Below are positions 38,762 through 46,718 of a DNA stretch of 60,384 bases, piece after piece. Numbering within the stretch: position 1 is the first letter of the stretch; every line of letters begins with the position of its first letter. The stretch is taken from the NCBI RefSeq assembly GCF_900113335.1, contig NZ_FOOX01000025.1, forward strand, positions 1 to 60,384. Direction: 5' to 3'. Source of the stretch: Desulfotruncus arcticus DSM 17038 (lineage in GTDB: Bacteria; Bacillota; Desulfotomaculia; Desulfotomaculales; Desulfallaceae). The position numbers and the translations under genes were made by a program. Below the pieces are notes generated by a model that worked only from the letters and a program-made list of their open reading frames with translations, did not search any database and was not told where the DNA came from.

Positions 38762-39856
38762 TTATTTGCTGCCTCCTTTGTAGAGAGGATTTTTAATTGC
38801 CAGTGCCTGGTTACTAAATAACAGCATAATGTGAGTGACATCTTCGATCTTGGTACCGCCTCCCGGGTCTGCTTCCAGGCTAACGTAGTATCCGTGGGTG
38901 AAGGGGTTGCTGCTATATTCTTTCAGCGTGTTATCTCTTTGCACCGAGACATCGTTGCCCTTGGCTAGTATTAATCTTGCCGGTATAAGTCCACTTGAAG
39001 CCTGCTTAACATAAAACATATCCTTTTGCACGTCCACATCATAAATAATTGTATCATTGTTACTACCCATCGCAACCGGCTCCTGCCGCAGTTCCTCCAC
39101 GGTCATTTCCATGATGCTGGCACCTGGTTGTTTGAATTCGTAGGGAATGGCCTTTCTCTCGGCAACCACATAATCATTCGGATCAAGCGGCTTGCCGCTA
39201 AAGGTCCGGGTTTCCCCTGCCGGTATTTCCGGATTTGCTTGCGGTTGTTCCTCAACCGGTTGTTGTACCTCCACTGGTTCCTGCGGTATTAATTTCCGGC
39301 CGATATATTCAATTACACTGCTAACATCCGGCTTCTTTGTCCCTTTGGGCCAGCATAGCACTATATTGTTTTCCGGCAGCCACTCAACCTGGTAACCCAA
39401 GGCCTCGGCCACGAACCGGGCCGGCAGGTATGTGCGGCCTTGCCTTAAAAGGGGAGTAACATCCATCGTTGTAGCTTTGCCATCACTCTTAATGGTTTTA
39501 CTGCCCACGGTCAGCTCCACTACCGGAAAATCAGGTTCATCTAGGGTTACTTTAGGGCTTTCCCAACCAATGTACTTATCGGTTACGCCCAAGGCGTTAG
39601 ATAAGTAACGAATCGGCACGAAGGTACGGCCTGTTTCAATGAACGGCTTGGCGTCCATTTTAACGCCGGGAGTTTCGTTGTTTACGAAGTAATGGTCATT
39701 GCCCACTACGAATACCACTGATTTAACCAACTGATTATCTTCATACACATTCACCTGCTCTTGTTCCTGAGCATTGGCACCTGTTATGAAAGGTAGGTTG
39801 ATAACCAGCATGGCCAGAACCAGTATCAGACCGAAAAATAAAGCAAAACGCTTCAT
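38762..39856 (-). CDS. Secreted protein with copper amine oxidase N-terminal domain
   Basis: Encodes 364 residues from ATG 39854-39856 (SD AAGGAGGG). Signal peptide MKRFALFFGLILVLAMLVIN, then two repeats of the Cu_amine_oxidN1 type: KPFIETGRTFVPIRYLSNAL and TPLLRQGRTYLPARFVAEAL. This domain is common on envelope proteins of Peptococcaceae and other Bacillota and binds the cell wall rather than copper. The C-terminal part is unassigned. Confidence 0.85.
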   Translation of the reverse strand: MKRFALFFGLILVLAMLVINLPFITGANAQEQEQVNVYEDNQLVKSVVFVVGNDHYFVNNETPGVKMDAKPFIETGRTFVPIRYLSNALGVTDKYIGWESPKVTLDEPDFPVVELTVGSKTIKSDGKATTMDVTPLLRQGRTYLPARFVAEALGYQVEWLPENNIVLCWPKGTKKPDVSSVIEYIGRKLIPQEPVEVQQPVEEQPQANPEIPAGETRTFSGKPLDPNDYVVAERKAIPYEFKQPGASIMEMTVEELRQEPVAMGSNNDTIIYDVDVQKDMFYVKQASSGLIPARLILAKGNDVSVQRDNTLKEYSSNPFTHGYYVSLEADPGGGTKIEDVTHIMLLFSNQALAIKNPLYKGGSK

Positions 39857-39928
39857 GTAATAATCCCTCCTTGTTTTAGTCTTTAATACTTAGACACCCG
39901 AACATATGTTTTTGTTCCATATTTTTCT

Positions 39929-40360
39929 TTAAAAGTAAGGCAACGTTTGCAAAAATTCACCAGGCGAACTAATCTTAAATCCAATTTGATCTTCCATGTT
40001 CACTTTTAAAAAATGTTTGTCCAGGCTTAAAAGCCAGTCAACTTCACCAGTTATAGCCGCTGCCAAAATGGGCGCATCTTTGTCGTTAATTAATTTTTGG
40101 GCTTGCTCGATGTCTTCTTCGGTTGGATCTATTAATTTAAACGGTAGTCTTTTAAACAGCGTATATACATGCGGCATACCACTTGGAAGTTTCTTTTGCA
40201 CATTGCGAAATACTTCGGTAACAACGTTTTCACAAATACACGGTGCTATTATTTTTAATTCAGCCAGTACCAAGACTTCATGGGAACCGCCCTTATTTGA
40301 TGCCAGCCCCGCTATAATCACACTACTGTCAAAGAAGACCTTAGTCTGTTTTATATTCAT
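39929..40360 (-). CDS. PIN-domain toxin
   Basis: Encodes 143 residues of a PIN nuclease: KVFFDSSVIIAGLASNKGGS (first acidic site), NVVTEVFRNV, KDAPILAAAITGEVDWLLSLDKHFLKV (DAPIL..A and LLSLDKHF). It overlaps the AbrB-type antitoxin gene by 20 bp. The pair is a type II toxin-antitoxin system likely to stabilise the plasmid by killing cells that lose it. Confidence 0.88.
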   Translation of the reverse strand: MNIKQTKVFFDSSVIIAGLASNKGGSHEVLVLAELKIIAPCICENVVTEVFRNVQKKLPSGMPHVYTLFKRLPFKLIDPTEEDIEQAQKLINDKDAPILAAAITGEVDWLLSLDKHFLKVNMEDQIGFKISSPGEFLQTLPYF

Positions 40361-40622
40361 GATCGCCTTCCCTCAAATCCCGAAGCAATTTCTCCAAATC
40401 TACATTATCCTTTAACATTTCTTTTTGAAAGTTATCGGCGAGCTCTTTTACAACCAACCTTTCAGGTGTTGCAATGATGGCTTTACCGACCTGAAATATC
40501 TCCAGATAAGTATTTTCCTTAATATCTAATTTTTCCCTTATTTCAACCGGTATTGTTAGCTGCCCTTTTCCCCACACCCGTACTTTTTTAGATTTAACGG
40601 GTTCCATGTTATTAATTGACAT
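40341..40622 (-). CDS. AbrB-family antitoxin
   Basis: Encodes 93 residues. AbrB/SpoVT core KKVRVWGKGQLTIPVEIREK then LDIKENTYLEIFQVGKAIIA, followed by a C-terminal tail that would wrap the PIN toxin (ADNFQKEMLKDNVDLEKLLR). ATG 40620-40622. It probably binds its own promoter in the 40623-40738 gap. Partner of 39929-40360. Confidence 0.85.
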   Translation of the reverse strand: MSINNMEPVKSKKVRVWGKGQLTIPVEIREKLDIKENTYLEIFQVGKAIIATPERLVVKELADNFQKEMLKDNVDLEKLLRDLREGDHEYKTD

Positions 40623-40738
40623 ACGTCTTTCCGCCTTTCCGAGATTCCGACTTTTTTATATTATACAACGGAAAGGAAAAAAATTCAAGCTTTGCCTCAA
40701 AAATTACCACCTTCTCTCAAAAATATTTTTCATTTTGA

Positions 40739-41269
40739 TTAGTAAAAATAATATTGGTATACAGCAACCAATACGCACATAGGTCCTAGCAGGTATCCAA
40801 AAGCTACTGGTTTTGCACTTGGTAATTTTGCCGTGGCCATATAAAGGACCGAAACCGGGCTGCCTGTAGCTCTCCAAATTTTAACCCCGTGGATTACAAG
40901 CAGTAGTATACTCGCCAATACGGTACCTGCCAGAACTGGAATATGGCCGATAAATAACGCCAGGGCAACCGACAGTTTAACGTCACCGCCGCCAATCGGT
41001 TCTTCATCTCCCGGCAGGGGTATACCCCCGAGCATTACGGTGAGCTTGGCCAAGGTGTTTTTTGCCGCGTAAATAAAAAAATAGAAGGCGAACACAATAC
41101 CGCCGCTTAATAGTAGGTCATACCTTTGTTGCACCACAGCCAATGCTACGCCCAGTAAGAGAAAAGGGAAAACATGTTTATTATAGATTAGCTCATCTTT
41201 CAGGTCGGTATATGAAGCCATTGTTGCAAGCACACCTGCTAATACCAGGTTGAAAATTGACAGATCCAT
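40739..41269 (-). CDS. tadV: TadV/CpaA-type prepilin peptidase
   Basis: Encodes 176 residues with about six membrane helices. The two catalytic aspartates are seen in SYTDLKDELIYN and PIGGGDVKLSVALAL. It is an A24-type aspartyl protease lacking the N-methyltransferase domain, as in Tad systems. It is the only prepilin peptidase in the window, so it may serve both Tad systems. ATG 41267-41269, SD GGGGGG. Confidence 0.9.
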   Translation of the reverse strand: MDLSIFNLVLAGVLATMASYTDLKDELIYNKHVFPFLLLGVALAVVQQRYDLLLSGGIVFAFYFFIYAAKNTLAKLTVMLGGIPLPGDEEPIGGGDVKLSVALALFIGHIPVLAGTVLASILLLVIHGVKIWRATGSPVSVLYMATAKLPSAKPVAFGYLLGPMCVLVAVYQYYFY

Positions 41270-41487
41270 TCTACTACCCCCCTTTCATAGAAAATAAAGC
41301 AAATAACCGCAATCAGAATTGCGGCTATAATACTTGACTTAACATAGGGCATTCCGAAGTCCAACATGTAGTATCGTATTAATCTGAAAAAACTTCCAAA
41401 TAATAATGCTAAGAGCAAGGCTAATCCAATCAGGAATAGGTTATTTTCAATCAAATCGAAAAACCCGAAAAAATATGTTCTAATCAC
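41239..41487 (-). CDS. Small membrane protein of the Tad 2 operon
   Basis: Encodes 82 residues from GTG 41485-41487 (SD AGAGGTG). Two membrane helices: NNLFLIGLALLLALLFGSFF and KSSIIAAILIAVICFIFYER. It overlaps the genes on both sides, arguing for tight co-translation with the DUF192 gene and the prepilin peptidase gene. I know of no function. Confidence 0.6.
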   Translation of the reverse strand: MIRTYFFGFFDLIENNLFLIGLALLLALLFGSFFRLIRYYMLDFGMPYVKSSIIAAILIAVICFIFYERGVVEWICQFSTWY

Positions 41488-41809
41488 TGCGCAACACCTC
41501 TACAAGTTCACCCGGTTTTATCCCGAAGTTTGCAGGAAGCTCTATGACGTACTTTGCTTTTATTGCTGCCGCAAACCTAAAAGGGGCCATATTCCTTACA
41601 ACCTTAACAACTTCATTGTTTTTGCCGATAAAAAGCACATCAATGTTAAACCGCATGAAACAGGTGTGTATGGAATTACACGGTTTTATGACCATGGCCT
41701 GTCCCTGTTCCATGCATGTTTTACCTAAAAGCCCTTTTAGACGTGTAAAAAGGTTGTCGGCCATGAATACCTGATCCGCTATTAGCCTTTTGCCAATATA
41801 GATTTTCAT
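41480..41809 (-). CDS. DUF192 family protein
   Basis: Encodes 109 residues matching DUF192: AMVIKPCNSIHTCFMRFNID, VLFIGKNNEVVKVV, MAPFRFAAAIKAKYVIELPA and a C-terminal VEVLRSD. The family often lies near type IV pilus or archaellum genes; biochemical role is unresolved. Its C-terminal residues overlap the next gene. No signal peptide is present here, unlike many chromosomal DUF192 proteins. Confidence 0.82.
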   Translation of the reverse strand: MKIYIGKRLIADQVFMADNLFTRLKGLLGKTCMEQGQAMVIKPCNSIHTCFMRFNIDVLFIGKNNEVVKVVRNMAPFRFAAAIKAKYVIELPANFGIKPGELVEVLRSD

Positions 41810-41830
41810 TGCAACACCTCCCCTAAAAAT

Positions 41831-41871
41831 AAAAGCCCCCTACCATCAATTATTAGTGGTAGAGGGCTTTT
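41831..41871 (-). terminator. Rho-independent terminator after flp of Tad 2
   Basis: AAAAGCCCCCTACCA (41831-41845) pairs with TGGTAGAGGGCTTTT (41857-41871). The minus strand continues in ATTTTTAGG. It lies between flp and the DUF192 gene and could raise flp mRNA relative to downstream genes. Confidence 0.75.
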
Positions 41872-41881
41872 GCTGCACAAA

Positions 41882-42046
41882 TTAATCAAGTGCTTCGTTT
41901 ACATCTCCAAATTTATCATTAATGCGATTCCCTATAAGAGTTAAAGCTCCAATTACTACAACCGCGATTAAGGCAATAATTAGCCCGTATTCGGCCATCC
42001 CCTGCCCCTTTTCGTCATGGTGCAACTTTTTAAGTGACATTAACAT
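41882..42046 (-). CDS. flp: Flp pilin of Tad system 2
   Basis: A 54-residue gene: start ATG 42044-42046 with AGGAGGTG 6 nt upstream. The product has a charged leader (LKKLHHDEKGQGMAEYGLI) and the canonical Flp cleavage and helix GMAEYGLIIALIAVVVIGAL, ending FGDVNEALD. This is a much more typical Flp pilin than the two of system 1. It sits between hairpins at 41831-41871 and 42091-42111, so it may be a separately terminated, abundant message. Confidence 0.88.
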   Translation of the reverse strand: MLMSLKKLHHDEKGQGMAEYGLIIALIAVVVIGALTLIGNRINDKFGDVNEALD

Positions 42047-42090
42047 GTGCCCCACCTCCTTCCTTTGGCATCAAGTTTATTTATAATAAA

Positions 42091-42111
42091 TCCCTGACCT
42101 AACGCCAGGGA
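42091..42111 (-). terminator. Hairpin between tadC and flp
   Basis: TCCCTG (42091-42096) pairs with CAGGGA (42106-42111); the minus-strand sequence after it is TTTATTATAAATAAAC. It is a weak terminator or processing site upstream of the flp gene. Confidence 0.4.
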
Positions 42112-42122
42112 AGGCTTTAGGC

Positions 42123-42947
42123 TTAACCAAAAGCAAACCAAAGGTGCCACATTACCGGGAAAAGCAAGAAGCAGATCAGCGGACCAAGGAAAAACACAAT
42201 CATTGGCAGCAATAACTTTATAACCAGCTCACCGGCTACCTGTTGGGCTTTATGGCGTTTTTGCAACCTGATTTTATCTGCCTGGTGTTTAACCATTTCA
42301 GGTAATTTTTCGCCGCCGTAACGTATGGCCTGATTGATTTTCCTCACCAATCCGGACAGTTCAGGTACCCCACACCTTGCTGCCAGTTTATTAAAAGCCA
42401 CCGCTTTACTGTCACCGGTTACGATATCAGAAAGTGTTTTATTAATTTCTTTGGTCAATTCACCTTTCATTGATGACGCGACTTCTTCAGCAGCCATCAA
42501 TAAATCGGCACCGCTTTCCATGGCCGAGGATAGAAGATCACAAAAATCAGGTACGTCCGCTCTTATTGCCTTAACCCGTTGCTCCGCTTTTTTATTGATC
42601 CAAATACGGGGTAGAAAATAAAGAAAAATAGTAGGCAATATAACCCAATAAATATCAATCAGACCAGCCAGCATAAAGGGCAGAAATACTGCCAATAACA
42701 GTACCGGTAAGGCTATTTGCAGTCCAACCAGATACTCCGGTTCCATGTTATCGAGGTCAGCCTGAACAATTCGTTGTTTGAGTAAACTTTTAGTAAGTTC
42801 ATTGCTAAAACGGTTACCTGTTCTTAACAGTATTTCTTCTGAATTTCCTTTTAACTTCATACCGCCAGGCAGGTTAAATCTACGACCGGCCACACCAACC
42901 AGAACAGATGTTGCAGCTAAAGTGGCGGTCATCATGGCTGTATCCAA
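42123..42947 (-). CDS. tadC: TadC-like platform protein (system 2)
   Basis: Encodes 274 residues from TTG 42945-42947 (GGGGGTGA upstream). Helices at the N-terminus (MTATLAATSVLVGVAG), centre (GLQIALPVLLLAVFLPFMLA; YWVILPTIFLYFLPRIWI) and C-terminus (IKLLLPMIVFFLGPLICF). The GspF-like motif ADVPDFCDLLSSAMESGADL is typical of TadC. Only distantly similar to 30244-31005. Confidence 0.85.
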   Translation of the reverse strand: MDTAMMTATLAATSVLVGVAGRRFNLPGGMKLKGNSEEILLRTGNRFSNELTKSLLKQRIVQADLDNMEPEYLVGLQIALPVLLLAVFLPFMLAGLIDIYWVILPTIFLYFLPRIWINKKAEQRVKAIRADVPDFCDLLSSAMESGADLLMAAEEVASSMKGELTKEINKTLSDIVTGDSKAVAFNKLAARCGVPELSGLVRKINQAIRYGGEKLPEMVKHQADKIRLQKRHKAQQVAGELVIKLLLPMIVFFLGPLICFLLFPVMWHLWFAFG

Positions 42948-42964
42948 ACAATTTCACCCCCAAG

Positions 42965-43807
42965 CTATATATTTTTCCCCAGGGCAGAGACGACCATCTT
43001 TTCAATAAAAATGTTTCCGATAATTATCCAGCTGGTTAATATAATAAAAACCACACCGCCTTCAAAGGTATTGAACAGCGGTGCGGTAAAAGCCGGCGCT
43101 ATAGTCCTTGCGGCCCCCAGAACTAAAAAAGGCAGCGCGGTTAGAAGTTTTACCGAGAACATGTTCTGTGCTATTGAGGCTTTTATCTGCCGTCTAAAGC
43201 TGTCCTCATCTTCATATGATTCAAGTGCCGACCGGCAGATTTCTCCCATATTACAACCGGTCCTGCTGTACAGGTTCATAGCAATGGAAAGCACCCTTAG
43301 CTCTTCCCAGCCGGACTCTTTACGTACAGCTTCAATAGCCTGCGCTAGCGTATCTCCTGAACGTGTATGCCTAAGTATTTCATAAAATATATCTTTAGCC
43401 GGCCGGGGCATCTCCGGTACCGCATCTTCGATTGCCTGGTATGGATTTAGCCCGCCGTATAGCGCTGATTCTATTTGCCCCAACACTTCGGCAAATTGTT
43501 CTTGCAGTAGTTCTTTTCTTTCCCGCTCTTTCTTGTTGTGATACCATTTCAGCACCAAAAAGCCGCCGGCCAGAGCGATTGACGTGAAAATAAGATTTCC
43601 CGTTATCGCATACGTTACACCGGAACTTAGCACACTTCCGGCCAAGGTAATGATTAAATCATTGGATGATTTTTTTAATGCCTTGGTTTCCAGCCGCTGG
43701 TCTTTAACCCGCACAGATTTAGATTTGTTGCTGATTATTTTAGGGCCTAATAAAAGATAGATGACCGCCAATCCTGCGGCCATCGCAGTGAGGTAAGTGA
43801 TAATCAT
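42965..43807 (-). CDS. tadB: TadB-like platform protein (system 2)
   Basis: Encodes 280 residues with an N-terminal helix (YLTAMAAGLAVIYLLLGPKI), a middle pair, and the GspF-type segment ALYGGLNPYQAIEDAVPEMP, ARDIFYEIL-like helix and LYSRTGCNMGEICRSALES. C-terminal helices AFTAPLFNTFEGGVVFIILT. Overlaps tadA by 4 bp. Confidence 0.85.
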   Translation of the reverse strand: MIITYLTAMAAGLAVIYLLLGPKIISNKSKSVRVKDQRLETKALKKSSNDLIITLAGSVLSSGVTYAITGNLIFTSIALAGGFLVLKWYHNKKERERKELLQEQFAEVLGQIESALYGGLNPYQAIEDAVPEMPRPAKDIFYEILRHTRSGDTLAQAIEAVRKESGWEELRVLSIAMNLYSRTGCNMGEICRSALESYEDEDSFRRQIKASIAQNMFSVKLLTALPFLVLGAARTIAPAFTAPLFNTFEGGVVFIILTSWIIIGNIFIEKMVVSALGKNI

Positions 43808-45147
43808 GTTTTCCAGCCCCCTTGTTCCACCAGCCTTTCACAACGATGAAACTTCTCAGCCACAAATTCGAAGGCGTCTTTTTGAGGGTTATATCTCCAT
43901 ACCGGATTAAGATTCACATTTAATATACCTTCGTTATTTTTTTTAACTCCAACCACTTCGCAAATATGATCCAGTCGGCGCCGGCCGTTTTTATCCTTTT
44001 TAACGTGTACAAACAGGTCTACGGCATCGGCAATTTGTTCGATAATTGCCTCGTAGGGCAGCTCCATTCCGGCCATCTGGACCATATTCACAAACCTTGA
44101 ACGGCAGTGCCAGGCCGAGTTTGCGTGACCTGTGGTTATAGATCCTTCATGGCCGGTGTTCATTGCCTGGAGCATGTCGAAAGTTTCACCGGCACGGCAC
44201 TCGCCAATTATTATTCTTTTCGGGGCCATACGCAGTGAGGATTGAACCAGTCTTCTCTGAGTGTATTCGGTTTGCGAATTGGCTTCCATGGGCCTAACGT
44301 TGGGATGCTGTAATTGCAGCTCTGCCGGTTCCTCAATGGTGATTATGCTTTCGTTGGCCGGGATGAACGAGGCCAAACAATTTAAAACCGTAGTTTTTCC
44401 CGAGCTGGTGCCACCACTGATCACAATGTTCAGCCTGCTAATTATTGCTGCCTTTAAGAAGTCCAATACTTCCTCAGAAACAGCTTTTCTTTTAAGCAGG
44501 TTTTCAACTGTCATATCCATTCGAAACCTTCTGATTGTAATCATGGTGCCCTTAACCGCTATGGGCGGGATTTGCGCTATAAGTCGCGAGCCGTCAAACA
44601 GCCTAGCGTTCACTTCCGGATTATTTAAGTCAACCTTTCTTCCAGTAGGCGCAATCATTCGTTCCAAAACATCCCTGATGTGCTGCTCGTCTCTGAAATG
44701 TACACCTTCGGCCGCATTTTCAATACCGTTCTTTTCAATATATACAATATCCCTACTGGCCTTTATCTCAGTCACTTCCGGGTCATAAAAATATGGTTCT
44801 ATCGGGCCAAAACCCAAAAGGTCATTACCAAGTTCTTCAACCAGTGTTTGTGCCGCATAATCCCCCAGTGGTATAGAGAGGTCAAGCAAAGCTCTCATGA
44901 CAATGCTTTTTAACTGTGACCTTACTTGTGGATCACGGCTTTTTGATCGGTCCTCCGGTCTAAGTCGCTTACTGAGCTGTTCCTGCACATGGCCCCTGAT
45001 ATTTAAAAATTGCTGATGGGTCATGCCCGGAATATTTTCAGCTGCTATAATCAGTTCTTCATCTGCTGATTTAAGTAATTCATCATTGACCACAAAACCT
45101 AAACAATTTTTTGCGAGGCTTTCAATTAACGCTACGTCTATTCCCAT
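43804..45147 (-). CDS. tadA: TadA/CpaF-type pilus ATPase (system 2)
   Basis: Encodes 447 residues. Walker A SGGTSSGKTTVLNCLASFIP, Asp-box ITIEEPAELQLQHPNV, Walker B PKRIIIGECRAGE, His-box GHEGSITTGHANS. A canonical CpaF. Its N-terminal helical domain is longer than that of system 1. Start ATG 45145-45147 with AGGTGG upstream. Confidence 0.93.
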   Translation of the reverse strand: MGIDVALIESLAKNCLGFVVNDELLKSADEELIIAAENIPGMTHQQFLNIRGHVQEQLSKRLRPEDRSKSRDPQVRSQLKSIVMRALLDLSIPLGDYAAQTLVEELGNDLLGFGPIEPYFYDPEVTEIKASRDIVYIEKNGIENAAEGVHFRDEQHIRDVLERMIAPTGRKVDLNNPEVNARLFDGSRLIAQIPPIAVKGTMITIRRFRMDMTVENLLKRKAVSEEVLDFLKAAIISRLNIVISGGTSSGKTTVLNCLASFIPANESIITIEEPAELQLQHPNVRPMEANSQTEYTQRRLVQSSLRMAPKRIIIGECRAGETFDMLQAMNTGHEGSITTGHANSAWHCRSRFVNMVQMAGMELPYEAIIEQIADAVDLFVHVKKDKNGRRRLDHICEVVGVKKNNEGILNVNLNPVWRYNPQKDAFEFVAEKFHRCERLVEQGGWKT

Positions 45148-45158
45148 GTTTGCACCAC

Positions 45159-46049
45159 CTAACTAATTAATTCACTAACCAGTTCATTTATTGCCTGGCT
45201 GAACTGGTCCTTGGGCTTTGAATGGCAGATTAGCTTTCTTCTGTTGTTTTCTTCGTTAACGTTTACGGAATAAGGCAACACTGCTGCTATGCCGATATCA
45301 AGCTCTTTGTTATTAAGCAGGTCGGCTGATCGTATCCCCCCGGGTATTGCCGATTGATTTAAAACGGTTATATACCTTTCACCACAACCCAGCCGGTTGG
45401 CGTATGACTTGTTTTCCGGATAGTGGTCGATACTCGTTCGGTCGGGCTTTAAAATGCTTAACACGATATCTGATACTATTGCCGCTGTCCAGGTGTTATT
45501 GGCTTGACCGAGGGGTGGGCAATCCAGCACGATTACGTCAAAATTGTTTTTTAATATGGTGAGTGTTTTAAAGATAAGATCCGGGCTTACTTTTTTTATA
45601 TGGTCATAGTGAATGACTCCCGGGACCAGCACAACGCCTGACGTATGAGAATACATTGCCATGGCCATGTCTCTTACCCCCTGGACATCCTCCCAGTCAA
45701 GTATGTTAATCAGGCATTCACTGGCTAATAATCCGAAACGGCTCCTGACGGAACCATACCCGTCCAAATCAACCAAAGCTACTTTTTCAGGATTCCCTTT
45801 TGCCAAGCTGGCGGCAATGTTCGCTGCCACTGTAGTTGCTCCATCTCCGTGTTTAGCGCATTGAACGGTGATAATTGTACCTTCGCCCTGTATAGCCTTC
45901 GGGCTAATAGGTATGTTATATAAACTTGTAACGTTTTCTTCAACGTTTTCCTCTTGGCTGTTCGATTGATCGCTGCTTTTCCAGATTATCGTGCTTTCTT
46001 CATCTTGCTTATTTTTATTTCTCTTGAAAAGTTTACTAATACTAATCAT
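45159..46049 (-). CDS. CpaE/TadZ-like MinD-family protein with altered P-loop
   Basis: Encodes 296 residues of the MinD/ParA fold: IITVQCAKHGDGATTVAANI, LVDLDGYGSVRSRFG, DVIVLDCPPLGQANNTWTAA. The P-loop reads KHGDGATT where KGGVGKTT is expected, so the signature lysine is kept but the GK lysine is Ala; nucleotide hydrolysis may be lost. TadZ/CpaE proteins position the pilus machine and some are similarly degenerate. The N-terminal 40 residues are charged and disordered. Confidence 0.8.
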   Translation of the reverse strand: MISISKLFKRNKNKQDEESTIIWKSSDQSNSQEENVEENVTSLYNIPISPKAIQGEGTIITVQCAKHGDGATTVAANIAASLAKGNPEKVALVDLDGYGSVRSRFGLLASECLINILDWEDVQGVRDMAMAMYSHTSGVVLVPGVIHYDHIKKVSPDLIFKTLTILKNNFDVIVLDCPPLGQANNTWTAAIVSDIVLSILKPDRTSIDHYPENKSYANRLGCGERYITVLNQSAIPGGIRSADLLNNKELDIGIAAVLPYSVNVNEENNRRKLICHSKPKDQFSQAINELVSELIS

Positions 46050-46699
46050 TTTTTCACCTCTGGCGATAGCAGGGTAATTGAAAACTTTTTACCTTTTACG
46101 ATACCATTGTTTACGTTTTCAGCTTCTTTAGGCTGTATCGCTACAACATAGGCCCCTTCTACATCCACGGGGCCACTTGCATCTTTATTCCCGCCCGGGA
46201 CTTTAAGGATTATTGCGCCCTGCGCCACTTTAGTGGTTGTTGTGGCCGCTTTGCCTTGATCGATAAAATCAACTTCACCGTAAATATCTACCTTATCTCC
46301 TACCGCAACTCCACTTAGTCCGGTTGCGGTACCGGAAGGTAAATCAACGGCTTCTCTACCCGGAGCGAGGGTATTTAACAAAGCCACAAGACTGCCTGTG
46401 TTATCCTTTACATGCTGCAGTCTTATAATGTCGTCCTGCAGTACCGGCCCTTCAAACACCGTTTTCCCTATAACCTGGTTTTTGTCAAAAACAGCATCGT
46501 CAGGTACGGCAATTTTCGGGTATTTTTCAATTTTAATATTCTGATTCGTGATGACCGTTCCGATGGGCAGTTTTTCCCTTGCCGTAGTAACCGGTACTGT
46601 GGGAGCGTTAAGATTTATCATGTAAAGAACGCCGTAGCCGGCCGCAGCGGCTAATATTATGGCCAGAATGATATGCATATATTTTTTAATAAGGTTCAT
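46046..46699 (-). CDS. cpaB: CpaB/RcpC-like SAF-domain protein (system 2)
   Basis: Encodes 217 residues from ATG 46697-46699 (AAAAGGAG upstream). N-terminal anchor helix (MHIILAIILAAAAGYGVLYM), then SAF domain (VTTAREKLPIGTVITNQNIK, FEGPVLQDDIIRLQ) and a second beta-rich half (VAVGDKVDIYGEVDFID; ALLNTLAPGREAVDLP). Counterpart of 33108-33866. Confidence 0.88.
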   Translation of the reverse strand: MNLIKKYMHIILAIILAAAAGYGVLYMINLNAPTVPVTTAREKLPIGTVITNQNIKIEKYPKIAVPDDAVFDKNQVIGKTVFEGPVLQDDIIRLQHVKDNTGSLVALLNTLAPGREAVDLPSGTATGLSGVAVGDKVDIYGEVDFIDQGKAATTTTKVAQGAIILKVPGGNKDASGPVDVEGAYVVAIQPKEAENVNNGIVKGKKFSITLLSPEVKK

Positions 46700-46718
46700 T
46701 TTTACACATTACTCCTTT

